A stretch of 64,000 nucleotides of DNA from Ampelocalamus luodianensis (GCA_036346255.1 CM070620.1:60188522-60252521); one strand, 5' to 3'. Shown: positions 45,111 to 57,614, counted from the stretch's first letter. Made by a program: numbers and translations. The notes: generated by a model from the letters alone, not told the origin.

Positions 45111-47498
45111 TTTCTTTGAAGGAGATTATTGTCTCCGACCACCTTGAAGGTTTAACGGCGATCGAAGGTTCGGTAAGGTTGACCTCTCGCTCCATGGCTT
45201 TCAGGTGACGTCTGGACTCGTACGAAGAAGACCCACCGAAGATCACATCAACGGTGTGCTGAGGTTCTTGGTACTCCATCTCTTCTTCACCATCTTTGTC
45301 CTTCTTGAAGCTTGTTTCCCCGAGCTCTTGAATCGCGGGAGTGGTCCTTACCGCATAATAATCTTCCAGCTTCTTTTGCCAAGCGCGACAATTGCGCAAA
45401 TCGTGTCCTGCTTGCTGATGAAGAGGACACCATTTTTTGTTTTTCTTGTAACCATTAGTCGGAGCTTTGGTCTTGCCACGACCAGCATAATCTTTTCTTC
45501 CTTTTGTAGATTTTTCAGGAACAGTCAGAACCTCTTTGTCGTTGGCTCTGCCATGTTTCTTTTTCTTGAGAGTCTTCTTTAGTTTCTTTTCCGCCCTATC
45601 TAAGCCAGGTTGGGGGATCTTATCCTTTCGATCAACAGCTTCGTTCCACTTGACCGCTTCACTGGCCGTAGCGTACTTGTCGGCCATGTCGAAGAGCTCG
45701 ATGGTTGTTCGTGGAGGATGTATAGCTAAATCCTCCGTAAACCTTCGATTTCTTAATCCCGCTTTGAAGGCTTGGATAACGGAAGATTCTGCGACCTCTA
45801 GTATTGAGTTACGGACTTGGCTAAATCTTTTAATATACTGCCGGAGAGTCTCGTTTGATTTTTGCCGTATCCTATGGAGATCGTCTTCCTTTCTAGGGCG
45901 ATCATACGTACCCTGAAAATTTGCAATTAAAAGGTCGCAGAGTTGCTCCCAAGTATACACGGATCCGATCGGAAGGTTAAGCAACCAAGATCGGGTGATC
46001 CTTCTAATCTTGTAGGAAGATAATTCGCCATTACATTTTCATCACCACTGCGCTCACGATAAGCGGTGGTGTATATCTGGAGAAATTCTAAGGGATTTTG
46101 GGTCCCATTGAATTTATCCATATTGGCGATCGGAACCTATTTGGCCAGCGTCTGACTGGAGCCTCACGAGAAAGCTCGACGACTGTGATAGTTTCGTGGC
46201 GCCTTGTTTGAAAAAATATTTGGATTATGTCGGTTGGAGATCGATTTCTAGGAACAATTGTCGATGCTCCAATGTCCCGATCCGGTCGTGGGCGTTAGTA
46301 AAACGCCGACCGCTTGCTTGGCTCGGATGATGCCGGAGATCACGAGTCCAGCGATGGTTCGTCTCGGCGAAGTGATGGCGAGATTCTTGAAATAATCTCC
46401 TCCTCGTGGTGGTTGGTCGGAATCGTCGAGGTGGTCGCGATGTCAATTGATCCCCAACGCGACCATGTAGGCTTACGCTTTGGGAAGAATCTTGTGATGA
46501 AGTCATGGTTCGACTTTGCGGGTGCCTTCGTTCGATAAGCTTACGTGCGTTGCATTGTGCGTTGGATAATCTCCGATACTTGACTGCGAGTTGGGCAAAA
46601 CACGAGTCTCGCGAGGCGGTCGAAGTATTTAAAATATCACGACTCGCTGCAGTTTTGTATAGTTAGAAGGTCTCGAGGATTTCGCGAAGAAGGTGTTTGA
46701 TTGCTTACATCCTCAGACCTTACGGTGGATCTTGCCCGATCCCTCACATTGGTTTGGGAAGGATCAAGCGTATTAAGCGGTGAACATCTACGATTCTGTC
46801 ACCTCCGGCATTTGGTGCTTGACCACCCGTACCATCTCCATTAGGGCGTGGTGGCGAGGCAATGTGTGGAGGACCGTGCGGTATTGTGATCCGTATCTCC
46901 GATCGCATTGACCTCGTGCTTCCGGCAGCGGTCCTCGATGAGCTTCCATCGTAATCAGCGGAGAGCCTCTCGGAGCTTCTGCGAAGCTTCCATGACGGAG
47001 AGCAGTCGGTGATCGGCACCTCCGAGGTTTTGGAAGGACCTCGGCTGATTCGCGAATCGCCGATCGAATCTTGAGCTTTATCATCCCCACTTGGTTTACG
47101 ACCAATGGAGGTTTCATTGACACCGTCACTAAGTGTCGGTTGGCTCTGGAATTACTAGAAGCGTGGTGAGTACCTACCAACCATGATCGCATCAAAGGTA
47201 TGTTGAACTTGGGTTGCGGTGTTGAATTTTCGTCACCTTTCTTGCCGGTCCAAAGGGTCGGGTTTCTTTGAGATTTGGGGTGTTCGAACTGGTGGAAACA
47301 CTTCCTCCGAGACCGCCATCGATCGTAGCGGTGTGTCTTCATCCATCAGGTTGTCTTTGCCGATTTACGCCTGGCGGCCTACAGAGGAGGATGATGAAGA
47401 GATTCGTTTTCCTCCATGGCGCGCATACATGCATCCATGTCGAGGTCGGCATAGTCCTCCAAGTCGAACCAATTTTCTTCATCCCAACTTCCCGCCAT
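45070..47498 (-). pseudogene. Tat-type gag of element E
   Basis: ATG at 47498 starts MAGSWDEENWFDLEDYADLD, 99 bases inside the 5' LTR/primer site, with a stop after 39 codons. The region 47380-46130 is low-quality coding with many frame breaks. The capsid core is clear: MDKFNGTQNPLEFLQIYTTA (46121) and the open frame 45984-45070 with IGSVYTWEQLCDLLIANFQG, DLHRIRQKSNETLRQYIKRF and FMDMADKYA-type helices. The metal-binding segment WCPLHQQAGHDLRNC has Cys-His-His-Cys spacing, as usual in Tat gags. Lys-rich linkers flank it. The frame then leads towards the protease. Confidence 0.85.
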
Positions 47499-47578
47499 AA
47501 CGCATCGGCGATCACGGACGGGAATGGACAAAGATTTGATGAGCGAGAGAAAAATCTTACGAGATTCCACGCCGCGAT

Positions 47579-47596
47579 CCCCACTGACGGCGCCGG
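47579..47596 (-). promoter_or_regulatory. Primer binding site of element E
   Basis: Minus-strand reading CCGGCGCCGTCAGTGGGG next to the 5' LTR: the GGCGCC-type site seen in Tat elements, with first base C instead of T. tRNA identity not assigned. Confidence 0.6.
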
Positions 47597-48248
47597 TATC
47601 GGCGATCAAGACGTTGATCTTACGAAAATAGAAAGGAGAAAATGGCGGGAAATCTCGAGGAATAATGGATTTGCTCTTTTATTAATATGAACTAGAATTT
47701 ACAAGGTATATCCTAAGGACTCGCTTGCCCTCTTGCTAACTCGGAACTATTACGAATCTATGGCTTGTGCTTTTGTCTTCCTTCTTCGTTTCCTTTTTTC
47801 CTCCCCTTGATCCGCCTGAGTTCCATCTTTAAATAGCCCTCGAAGAGGTGGCGATTACTTAGGAGAATGCGCGATGCGGCGTTGCGTGCAGTCGGAGTTA
47901 AGTGACGGTTGATCTGAAATCAGTAGTTTGGCGGTTATATGTCTATGAAACATATAACCGCACGGAGGTTGTTCACTGGTGTGTCTTGGAAAAGATACGT
48001 CGTATGGAATATGCACGTGTTCCATTCATCATACGGTAGAGAATATACCTTGGAATCAGTTCTTACCTTCTACGAGCAGTTCTCCTGGTCGGAAGCTTGG
48101 CTTGGGCCTTCGTCCGACCAGGGTACCCATTATGTAACCTCTGGAATCTCTACGACCAGTGAGGTCATGCACCTCAAAGGTTACGACCATGAAGACGTAT
48201 GGTCTTTTATATATTAAAGATAATATATAGAGGTTTTAATCCTCGTCA
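47597..48248 (-). repeat. 5' LTR of element E
   Basis: 652 bp, paired with 27035-27693; it carries the same inverted repeat at 47931-47961. Differences from its partner are mainly 1-2 bp indels. Confidence 0.88.
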
Positions 48249-48253
48249 ACTCT

Positions 48254-48908
48254 CTTTAACAAAATGCAATTTAGTTAAAATGCTAAGTGATAGGAATTTG
48301 TAATTATGATATTTGAAAACATTGCTTTAGCAAATAAAATAACCAGAGCCATCTTTGTTAAACCTTACATGTATATTATTGCATTGTGTGTTGGCTCGCG
48401 AGGACGGTAGTAGTGCTCATCCTCGCTCTTTCCCCCCAAAACCCTCAGAAGCAGGAAATCATGAAGATTACGACTACTACGAGGATCTAGAAGTTGGAGG
48501 CCCAGGGGATAATGAAGCATGGTATAGTCTTTTGTTGTTCTAGTCTCGCCTCAGTCTAGTTGACTCCGTTGATGCTTGCGTGCATGCTATATTATCTGAG
48601 TCTTTGGGAAATATCAGACGCACTCGGGTTTTCCTAGTCGCTTGCCTGTGGAGAGATGTGCTATCACCCTTTTGTTTCCATTGTCGCTACGCTTTTGTAA
48701 TGTAAACATTTGGCCATTCGGCTCTTATTGTAAAAAGCTTGACCCGATACGGTCTATGTAAACTCTGATGTGTTAAATTAATGAATTGTATGGTTCTACG
48801 CCATGTATGAATTGATTCAGTGATGTATCTGTGAGTGCTATCTACTGATCCAGGGAATAGCACAGTATTTTCACAAAGGATTCTAGAGTACAAAATCTGG
48901 GTCCGACA
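48254..48908 (+). mobile_element. End of the 5' LTR of element B
   Basis: Continues the B LTR interrupted at 27034 by element E. It aligns with 55377-56033 and ends GGGTCCGACA. A short frame at 48355-48543 (KPSEAGNHEDYDYYEDLE) spans the LTR stretch and is not supported as a gene. Confidence 0.88.
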
Positions 48909-49103
48909 GAGCTGGTATCAGAGCATACGACTGTAGGAGCCTTAGCTAGACTGGTAATTAATGCCTTATTTAGACTAAGAAAAGGCTTTTAAAATATAGC
49001 GTAATTAATGCTCCTCCTCATCACTCTTAGTTCCTTACTTACCTTGACTTCACTTGAGTTTTTACTTAGGTCTGACCCTCTTCCTCGTATTTCAAAAATG
49101 TAG

Positions 49104-49398
49104 ATGGCCGCACCGTCGTCTGATGGCCCATGGGACCATCACTCGCTGAAAAGACGGCGAGTTCGTGGACATTCTTCGCCAACTCATGCAGCACCTGGAT
49201 TACCACCGCAAGCCTATCTTCAAAGACCGAAAGACCCAGACCCTGGACCAAGAGTCGTGGACCATGGAGGTTTTCCTCTATGCCAAGGAGGGTGAGTTCA
49301 TCGCTCACATGTTTAGACCTGTGACTCCCAGAGCAGTTGTTCTGAAGCAGTCCAAGCTGCAGCATGCTTCACACCGCACCTTTGAGTGCGGTGAATGA
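49104..49398 (+). pseudogene. Decayed ORF of unknown family in element B
   Basis: Starts MAAPSSDGPWDHHS; a frame change before 49165 moves into a 77-codon frame with MDILRQLMQHLDYHRKPIFK, TLDQESWTMEVFLYAKEGEF and a short C-terminal stretch. It lies where gag is expected but shows no capsid, zinc-knuckle or protease motif. I do not recognise it. The Asp-Tyr-His-Arg ... Trp-x-x-Glu-Val layout looks like a real folded protein rather than random translation. Downstream, in-frame stops follow quickly. Confidence 0.45.
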
Positions 49399-49794
49399 GG
49401 ATCTTCTATTAGAATCACCTTCCACCGCCTTTAGCCTCTCTAGGAAGGAGAGTTCGACCACGAGATCTTTGTCGTCATGTTGGTGTAGTCGGGATAGTCT
49501 AGGTTAGCTAGCGGTGCTTGCTAGGCGATCTTTTGGTCTCTGAGCACCTTTTCCTTCTTTTACCCCCGTCGATGAGCGTTGTGTTTGAATCTTGTGTCGT
49601 GGCTTAGTATGGCCTATATCTTTGTGCTTCAGAGTCATATAACACCTAACCCCCTTAATATAATACAGCCATTCTAAGCTTTGTATTGTGTTTGATCGTT
49701 TTCCTTCGTTGGTTTTGAAGTTCTTCTATTGTGCTCTAGAGGGCTAGTAACCCTCATATATCCCCTCTAGTTCTTAACCTCTTACGCCGCTTGG

Positions 49795-49878
49795 ATGGCA
49801 CCAAAGAAAGACAACCCAAGGAAGTTTACTAGTCGCAAAAGATGCTTCTTTCTTCTTCTCTTGTTCTCTCTCGTCTAA
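49795..49878 (+). CDS. Possible 27-codon ORF in element B
   Basis: Begins MAPKKDNPRKFTSRKR (strongly basic), then a hydrophobic tail. It could be the N-terminus of a lost second ORF. No similarity recognised; weak support. Confidence 0.2.
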   Translation: MAPKKDNPRKFTSRKRCFFLLLLFSLV

Positions 49879-51544
49879 TGCGCTTTTCCCTCTCGCCTAT
49901 TGTGCTTTCTTCCTCTGATCTATGAAGCATGTGAAGAATTGTTAAAGATTGTTCAAACAGATGAGTTGCATGGAAGCTACTATTGTTGGGATTAACTAGT
50001 GTGTTAGATGCCAAGCTAGATAGCTTCGGGAAATCATGGATAGGACTGATTTTGGGAATTTAAAATTTTGAGATTTGCCGATGTTATAAGAAGTTCTTGT
50101 GAATACTAGAGCACGATGATGGATAAGCCTTGTTTATGAATGGTTTAAAGAATAGCAGATTGATAGATTATATAGATTGTGAAGAAAGAAAATGATCGTA
50201 GAGGAGAATTTTGCTTGATCAGGAAGGATATCGGAATCTAAAGTACCGATTTGATTATTAGGAGAAAATTGAATTTTCATCGAATCCTAAGTTGATTATG
50301 ACGCTGGTTGGAAATTTGGATTTGAGATATGTGTGCATTAATGGTAGCGAGCAAAATGCAAAAAGAATTGGAATTTTCTTATCAATTTATGATGCCAATT
50401 TTGGGTAGAGTTGGTTAAATTTTGGTGGATCAGGTTGAATCAAGAAAAATATAGAAGTAATTGGGTATGGTGGTAACATTTGTTTCGAATTGGATATGAT
50501 TGAGTAGAGAAGTTAGGATTTAAAGAGAATTTTGGTTGGACTATATAGATATGTTTAGATCAGATTATAAAATTGTATAATTGTTGGGTGTTCGATTATA
50601 AGAATACCTTACTAATGGATTATAGCAATACCTAATTGGTGAAAAGATTGTATTGTAGGAATGCGTGATTCTTGAAGAATGATTATAGGATTATACAATT
50701 GTTGAAGGTTGAGTCATAGGAATAAGCTATTGTTGAAGATTGGATTATAGACCTATAATCGTTAGTGATTGGATTATAGAAAATAGATCATTACTGAGAG
50801 ATGGATATTCGAAATACTTGTTTATTAACTATCAGATTGTTGGGTATTAAAGTACGATTCCTATATCGATGGTTATCTTACTAGTGTTGGAGTTGGACTA
50901 AATAATTACGGGATAGATGGTGATAAAATAATTCGGTGGATTAAATTTAAATTTATGGATTACAAGCAATCTTTTAGAAGGTTCTATATTGAAGGCATTG
51001 GATTATATCAAGAAATCTGGAGCATTGCAATTGATAAATATGCTTCAGGAATTAAGTAAATGATGTCGTGGATTTAGTCAAGAATTTTAGAGAAAGCAAA
51101 TTGCGTAATTATAATCTTTGAGAGAATCTCTTTCCAAAAAGGGATAGAATAAAATTTAGCATGGTCTTGGAGTTTATCGGATTGGAAGATGCGATTATTG
51201 CTACTAGATTTTATGGATTTGAGCAGAGAATAAAACATGCAATCAAAGTGATGAATTTGTTGGAATTATTTAAGCAGGTGCGCAAGAAAGATTTGTGAAT
51301 TATGCGGTTGTATCAATAGAATGTGAGGTTAATTAAATGCCTAGATTTTTATCTTTGGTATGATGGAATTTCAATAATAGTGAGAATTGGATCCAGCAAT
51401 TTGGAAGACAAAATTGATAGTTCTTTTTAAGTTGGCACACCAGTACAAGGTTGTGAATCAGTAGTGTGGCATCAACTTACCAAATTGGACCTACCACTAC
51501 AGCTGTTAGAGGTGCACAACATCTTTACTTGGACGTAGTAAAAA

Positions 51545-51637
51545 GAAGCCACTTGGGAACGTGAAGATCAACTAAAGTTGGATTACCTGCCCTTGTTCCC
51601 AAAGCAGCCTGAATCTCGGGGTCGGGATTCCGTTTAA
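51545..51637 (+). pseudogene. C-terminal remnant of chromodomain integrase, element B
   Basis: EATWEREDQLKLDYLPLF, the end of the chromodomain of Tekay-type integrases, followed by a short tail and TAA at 51635. It shows that B derives from a coding Tekay element by deletion of pol. Compare the complete equivalent in element C ending at 25144. Confidence 0.85.
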
Positions 51638-51650
51638 GGTGGGTAGGATT

Positions 51651-54600
51651 TGTAACAGCTCGTTTTTCAGTTTGTGGGCAGTAAACTTCAGTCGTCAATT
51701 GAGTTCAAAAGCTCAATTTCAATTTCAGTTTCAAATTCAAATCTCAATTGGGAAATTCAGTTAATCCTCAAAAATCAATTCCATTTTGCATCCATTCCTC
51801 TTTTTCTCTCCACACCCCACTTCTCTTCCTTCCTTGCTCTGCCTGCCCACCCCCTGCATGCGTCTGCTAGCATCTCGTGGGCGCCGATGCCTTGCTCGCA
51901 CCTGCTCCTTCATTGACAGCCAGTGTCCTCACCTTGCCACTCAGCGCCCAGGACGCGCTCCACGACACGCACCCACGCCATGCTCCCAAAGCCGTGCGTC
52001 GCGCCTTCGTCAGCACCCGGCTAGCATTGCCCGAACCTCCCTCGGTCGTCTCTACAGCCCCAACACCCGTACACCTAAGCAGGCTGCGCCGCACGGTCAG
52101 CTCCTGCGCCAAGCACGTCGTCCTCCCCGCGCCCTCGCTTTGCCCGGTCCAAACCGTGCTCCGCTCCCTGCAGCGCTCCACTTGCCATCCTCGGCTGGTC
52201 CCATCACCCGCACGGCTGCACGACGCTGCTCGCGCAAGTCGTCGCTCGCGTCCCATCCCTCTGTCCTTCGCGTCCTCGCCACCCTTGAACGGAGCAACCC
52301 GGTCCAAGCCACCCGGCTCTTCCCCACCGGGGATATATAGCCCTGAGCCTCCTCTCTTGCCCTCCCCACCTTTCTTCTTCACCAAGCAAGCACAAGAGCC
52401 GAAGCTCCCCGCCTTGGCCACACCGCCTCCCCGCCGTTCGGCCACGGTGAGCCGCCGCACAGCCTACCTGTCACCAGAAGCCCCGTGACATGAGGATTCC
52501 ATCCCCCACCTCCCCTCTTCCGCCCCGCCGCCGAGAGCAACCGCCGCCGTAGCTCTTCCTTCTCCACCCCTGGCTTCTGACGCCTGCCCGCTCCAGAGCT
52601 CCCCCGCCTCCTCGAAGAGCACAGTGAGCATCCTCTCCCCTCCCTGATGCTCATGCTTCCCTCCCCTTCATATCCATCCCCCGACCGCTGTCGCTCGCCG
52701 TCAGTTCTTGCGCGTCGCCCGACTCATTGTCACACTGCTCGTTGCCACCCCGCCACGATCTTTGTCTCCTTGGCTTCCTCCCCTCACCCGCAACCCATTC
52801 CACTGGCCCCCGCTGCCCCTCCGGCCGCCGCTCGCCGCCGGCAGGCTGGAGCCGAGTTCCCCTGGCTTCCCCAATCGGCTGAAGCCTCCTCTATTTTGTT
52901 GTGTTACCTCTCTCTCAATTCTTATATGACTTGTGGGCCCTTACCCTTTAAGGAGAAAATCGAGGCCATAGTCTTTAGCTCATCTTGCTATGTAAAGATT
53001 ATGCAAAGCTTATTTGTTAAACTTTAAATTATTGTGATAACCCCTTTGTAATTGATGGTTAGTTAATTACTAAAATTAATTTAATTAACCTTCCACTAAT
53101 GTGTAAAAACTATGGAATGTAAGAACTTAAGTTACAAAATCACGGGAAATTGAATGTGAAGCTATTAAAAAATAATTATGTTGATCTCAATACCTTGCTC
53201 TAGAAGCTTGAATCCTAATTGCAAATCCTATCAAATATTCCTTGATCCAAATAATAACCATCGCATCTTTATCTCACGATCCAAAGTTATCAATGTTAAT
53301 TAAAATAATCAGTGTAAAGATATGTCCGGCAAAAAGATCGAGTATCCCATCTTTGCATGTCCCAAAACTCAAGAAGATCTTTCAAGCGGAGAGTTGTTAA
53401 TTAAGGAAAAGAATCACTTAAATCTTAAGTCCCTAATCTATATCTCAAACATAACTTTGATATATCTACCATCGTGTATGCGGCCAATAAAATGAAGTGA
53501 TTAACCAATATGCCTTTGCCATCTAATTTAAAATGCAAACTGAAAATCTCGCTAAAAGTATAATCTTGCCCAAATATCAATCATCCTATCGTTATCTCTG
53601 GATTTAAATCACCGGTGGTAATATATGGACTCAAGTTTAACTCAACAAATTAAAATCATACTCTTCATATGTTAAACTCACACCCTAATCTCTAATGTTT
53701 AACGCCCATCAAGTAATGCCTAGTATTCTTTTAAGACTCATATCTATCATAAATCTAACCCAACTCATGGAACATCCTTAATAAATATCCAAGATTCGAA
53801 GAAGCTCTTGAATGTAAAAGATCGAGCTATGACCCTTCCTCGATCGATGTTATCTTGTCATCTTCCACATCCCAGGTGGAGTATCCCTACAAAAGTTTCT
53901 TCGACCTTGATCCTTCCTTGTTTTCCCTCATGGCAGAGTTCTCCGCCATTCCTCTTTCGCTCAAATTGTCATTGACTTTGTCAACATCCCGCATTCGCCA
54001 AACCTTCTCTCATACTCTCAATCATCGCAAATCTTAATCAAGCTCAATTGAATTTAATTGGTCTTTTGAAGTTCTTTGGATTTATTTGGTTTTCGATCGA
54101 TTATCGTCTAATTAGAAGTGGAGTCCCCAAAGAAACGACGACTCAAGCAGGATCAAGATTTGGATAAAGACCAAGACCAAGAATTCAAGACCACTGACTG
54201 AGAAGGCTATGATTAAGATCCAGGCCGTGGTAAATAGACCCAGGCGAGTCAATACTTTGATCATATTGAGCCTACATTTTATGCAAATTATATTCTTTTA
54301 AAATAGCAAATTGCATGCTTTCATTCTTAATAAAAAATATGTTAAAGCTTAAGTAGTTAAATACCCATTTGATGATTAAATTAATTATTATGTCATCCTT
54401 GACAATTGAATCCATTAACCATTGTCACCCTAGTAACTATGTGGTAATACTAGTTATAGGTCGTACTCAAGCGACATGCTAGTCTTGCTTAAGTACCGGG
54501 ATATTAAAAATGTCCCAATCATGATCTCTTCAAACATGAAAATGGTTTGGGCAGTCATTGGTGGTCCATGACTGAGATAAATGTGGTAATTTGGTTTTAC

Positions 54601-56033
54601 TCCTTAAAACCCTAACAACTTGCTGTTACTATCTGGGTGGATGGAGAGGTGGATGGTATAACAATGGGTGCTAATATAGCCCAAAGAATGTTATTTTGCG
54701 GATGGTATGTGGAAGAACCGTCCGGATAACCCTAAGGACTTAATCTTGTCATGACCCCCCGTGTAAAACAAGTACAACCACAAGTCTGTAAAGTACAACT
54801 TGGCTTACTAAATGTATCAAACCCGGAATGCATCTCACTGGTGGTTTGGGATCGTGCAAGCGCGTGGTAAATACGGCTTGAATGGGACACCGAGGCAAGG
54901 GTGAAGTTACCAGCCGCTGTGGGTAGTCCAATCCAACTACACGAGTAGCGGAGGTGAACATCCTGCACGAACGTATGGGCGCAACCCCATATAGGTGAGA
55001 TGACTGGAAGGGCAAGATACTTTGAAAGGTTACTGTGACGGTCGCTTAGCTACATGACTAAGGAATCATGTGGGGTAACGAGTATGACTATCTCTTGTTT
55101 GTAAAGTGTACAATCTCTGTAGAGTCTAAACTGTTTAAACAGTCGTGCCTACGGTCAAAGGCGGACATGGGAACTTAACTGAGTTAGTTCTATTTCAAAA
55201 ACCTTGTGGGTGGCATGAAAATTGTGGCGGGCTCACCTAGCCTTGAGGTTGGATTTTCCCCGAGTTTTCAGACTCAGTGATGTTAATATTGGGGTTAGCC
55301 CCTAGTCAAATAGGCATCAGATAGAGTTTCCGATGGAGGGAACCTCTGCTGTTATCAAATATTGTACAATTACTCTCTTTAACAAGATGCAATCTGGTTA
55401 AAATGCTAAGTGATAGGAATTTGTAATTATGATATTTGAAAACATTGCTTTAGCAAATAAAAGAACCAGAGCCATCTTTGTTAAACCTTGCATGTATATT
55501 ATTTGCATTGTGTGTTGGCTTGCGAGGACGGTAGCAGTGCTCATCCTCGCTCTTTCCCCCAAAACCCTTAGAAGCCGGAAATCCTGATGATTACGACTAC
55601 TATGAGGATCCAGAAGTTGCAGGCCCAAGGGATATGAAGCATAGTATAGTCTTTAGTTGTTCTAGTCTCGCCTTAGTCCAGTTGACTCTCTTTGTGCTTG
55701 CGTGCATCCTATATTATCTGAGTCTTTGGAAAATATCGGACGCACTCGGGATTCCCCAGTCGCTTGCCTGTGGAGAGACGTGCTCTCACCCTTTTGCTTC
55801 CGTTGTCGCTTCCACTTTTGTAATATAATCAGTTTGGCTTGTTCGGCCCTTATTGTAAAAAGCCTGACCCGATGTGGTCTATGTAAACTCTGATATATTA
55901 AATTAATGAATGGTATGGTTCTACGCCATGTATGAATTGATTCAGTGATGTATCTGTGAGTGCTATCTACTGATCCTGGGAATAACATAGTGTTTTCACA
56001 AAGGATTCTGGATAATGAAATCTGGGTCCGTCA
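51651..56033 (+). repeat. Intact 3' LTR of element B, 4.38 kb
   Basis: Begins TGTAACAGCTCG directly after the polypurine tract and ends GGGTCCGTCA. Reference copy for 1-4236, 25801-27034 and 48254-48908. A GC-rich leader (51900-52900) gives overlapping long frames on several strands, which is compositional. TATA box at 52334-52339. Paired palindromes at 55115-55143. It is inserted in Copia coding sequence that resumes at 56034. Confidence 0.93.
52334..52339 (+). promoter_or_regulatory. TATA box of element B 3' LTR
   Basis: TATATA in GGGGATATATAGCCC, the same as at 116-121. Confidence 0.55.
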
Positions 56034-56611
56034 TTGTCTTCTCGTCCTTTTGACTTAGTTCATTCAAATGTATAGGGACCTACGCCTATTATCTCTAAAT
56101 GCATGCATAAATATTATGTGATATTCATTGATGATTATTCCCATTTTACATAGATTTTCCTTATGTCTAATCGTGGTCAGTTTCTTGTGATCTACCATAG
56201 CTTTACAACGATGGTTCGTACTCAGTTTGATTCTTCCATCTGTACTTTTTGCTGTGATTCTACTAGCGAGTACTGTTTTGATGCTTTTAGACAGTTTCTT
56301 TTTTATTAGGGCACTCTTTACCAATCTTCTTGTCCTTGTGCCCATGCTCAGAATAGGGTTGCTGAGCGCAAACACCGTCATCTGATTGAGACTGCCCGAA
56401 CTCTTCTCCTTGTCTCTCACATTCTACTACAGTTCTGGGTTGAGGCTATTTCTACAGCTGCATATCTCATTAATACACAGCCTTCCAATGCTCTTAAGGG
56501 TGTCAATCCTATAGAGCGTATTTACTCTCGAGCCCCCAATACACTCATATTTGTGTTTTTTGTTGTACTTATTTTGTTCTACTGTACCCTCGTGAGCGCA
56601 CCAAACTATCG
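56034..56611 (+). pseudogene. Copia integrase fragment (element F), part 1
   Basis: Starts in SSRPFDLVHS at the B insertion point. It then shows YYVIFIDDYSHFTWI-like core strands, NRVAERKHRHLIETARTLLL (catalytic Glu helix), QFWVEAISTAAYLINTQPSN and a TKLSA segment, with stops and frameshifts. Ty1/copia order and sequence are clear. Old, non-functional, and interrupted by B on the left and by 56612-57614 on the right. Confidence 0.85.
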
Positions 56612-57614
56612 GCTTAGTTAGTTGTGATGTGACAAGGTGTGTCCTGATCTTTCGATGAGAAGGATAATTCAATTTGGGGAGATGACACTCACAATTTGGC
56701 TACCAATCGTATACAACCAATATGCCCGGCAATCGTTGAACCAACTCTGAGATTGTTATCAACCTTGCTAGAAGCACGATCGACCTGATCGGGAAGATTA
56801 ATTCCTACTAGCAATCGAAGAACAAGCAAGAACGAGGTAGATAAGAAATCTGAAATTGCAAATAGGAATAAGTTTTGTATTGAAATGTGGGGTTCCAAAG
56901 AGCAATATCTCTGTTGTACTCATCGAACAAGAGGACAATGTATAAAGTAGCAAAGGCTAAACTTCAATCTAATAAAACCCAAACCCTAAAGTATCGTACA
57001 CATGAGAATATATGAGGGCGACAGCCAGGGATGGCGCCCAGGGGGTGGACGCACGCCCCTAGGGCGTACAAGGCCCAAGGGCCCAAGTGGAGGTGGCGCA
57101 GCACCCTTTTTGACTCCGACTCAGAATCAGTGCTAGATTGTTTTGGCGATTGTAGCACGCATGGAAGGAATTTAGAGATGGGGCTAGATCCATTGGAAAG
57201 AGGACGAGATAAGCTTTCCATCATGTACTTACACACCTCAAACGGAGTTCGTATGCGAATTATATGCACGTTTGAAGTCGGTGCTGTCTCCGGAGATCGA
57301 ATTGGATTCCAGAACGTATCCAACTTGAACTCTTGCTTGACTTGGAAAAAAAGTGATGTGGTGACCCTGAGGAAGAGTTGAGGAAGGCGTTGACTTGGTC
57401 TTGATGTGTGAGTCAGCTTTCTTTAGGTGGACCCCAATCACAAGTGTATAGTGTTGATGCATTCCTCCTTGTATAGTTGCACAATTATACATTTTCATCA
57501 TTAGATAGCATCATATTCTCATTTAAAACAAATTGAAGCTGAAGGAACGAATTCACCTTTTGTTCAATCTTGGGGGCTATGGTCGTATGCGTTTGTGGCA
57601 TGGTCACATCAAGT
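56612..57614 (-). mobile_element. Fragment of a G-related element inside Copia F
   Basis: The minus strand of about 56690-57080 resembles the LTR of G: TATTTGCAATTTCAGATT, then TTGATAACAA and CAACGATTGC match 14440-14580 in order. The minus strand of 57150-57360 resembles the 3' internal region of G at 18340-18540, including the shared motif. So internal 3' region plus LTR, minus orientation. Borders are approximate and no target duplication was found. Confidence 0.6.

Larger units (their letters stand above)
27035..48248 (-). mobile_element. Tat/Retand-like Ty3/gypsy element E, minus strand, split
   Basis: LTRs 27035-27693 and 47597-48248, flanked by a perfect target duplication ACTCT (27030-27034, 48249-48253) inside the family B LTR. 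Net length is ~11.7 kb after removing the nested CRM copy at 33358-42870. Minus-strand order is gag, protease, RT, RNase H, archaeal-type RNase H, integrase, then a ~4 kb 3' region with an antisense gene. The second RNase H and the antisense ORF are hallmarks of the Tat lineage. Gag-pol is broken by many small indels. Confidence 0.92.
48909..51650 (+). mobile_element. Interior of LARD-like element B
   Basis: Only 2.74 kb between LTRs of more than 4 kb. Primer site TGGTATCAGAGC at 48913-48924. It holds one decayed ORF of unknown family (49104-49398), a tiny ORF (49795-49878), ~1.5 kb of AT-rich repetitive sequence with GGATTATAG-type recurrences (densest 50590-50790), and the last codons of a chromodomain integrase (51545-51637) before the polypurine tract GGTGGGTAGGA. 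RT, RNase H and protease are absent, so it depends on another Tekay element. Confidence 0.85.

Noticed and set aside
48913..48930. Possible tRNA gene at TGGTATCAGAGC sites (also 14694, 20007, 34386)
   Set aside because: Each is an isolated 12-19 bp match next to an LTR end: primer binding sites; no cloverleaf.
51786..52488. Long overlapping Pro/Arg/Ser-rich ORFs on both strands (also 67-715 and 250-660)
   Set aside because: They lie in the GC-rich leader of the family B LTR, occur in several frames at once and have no domain. Compositional, not genes.
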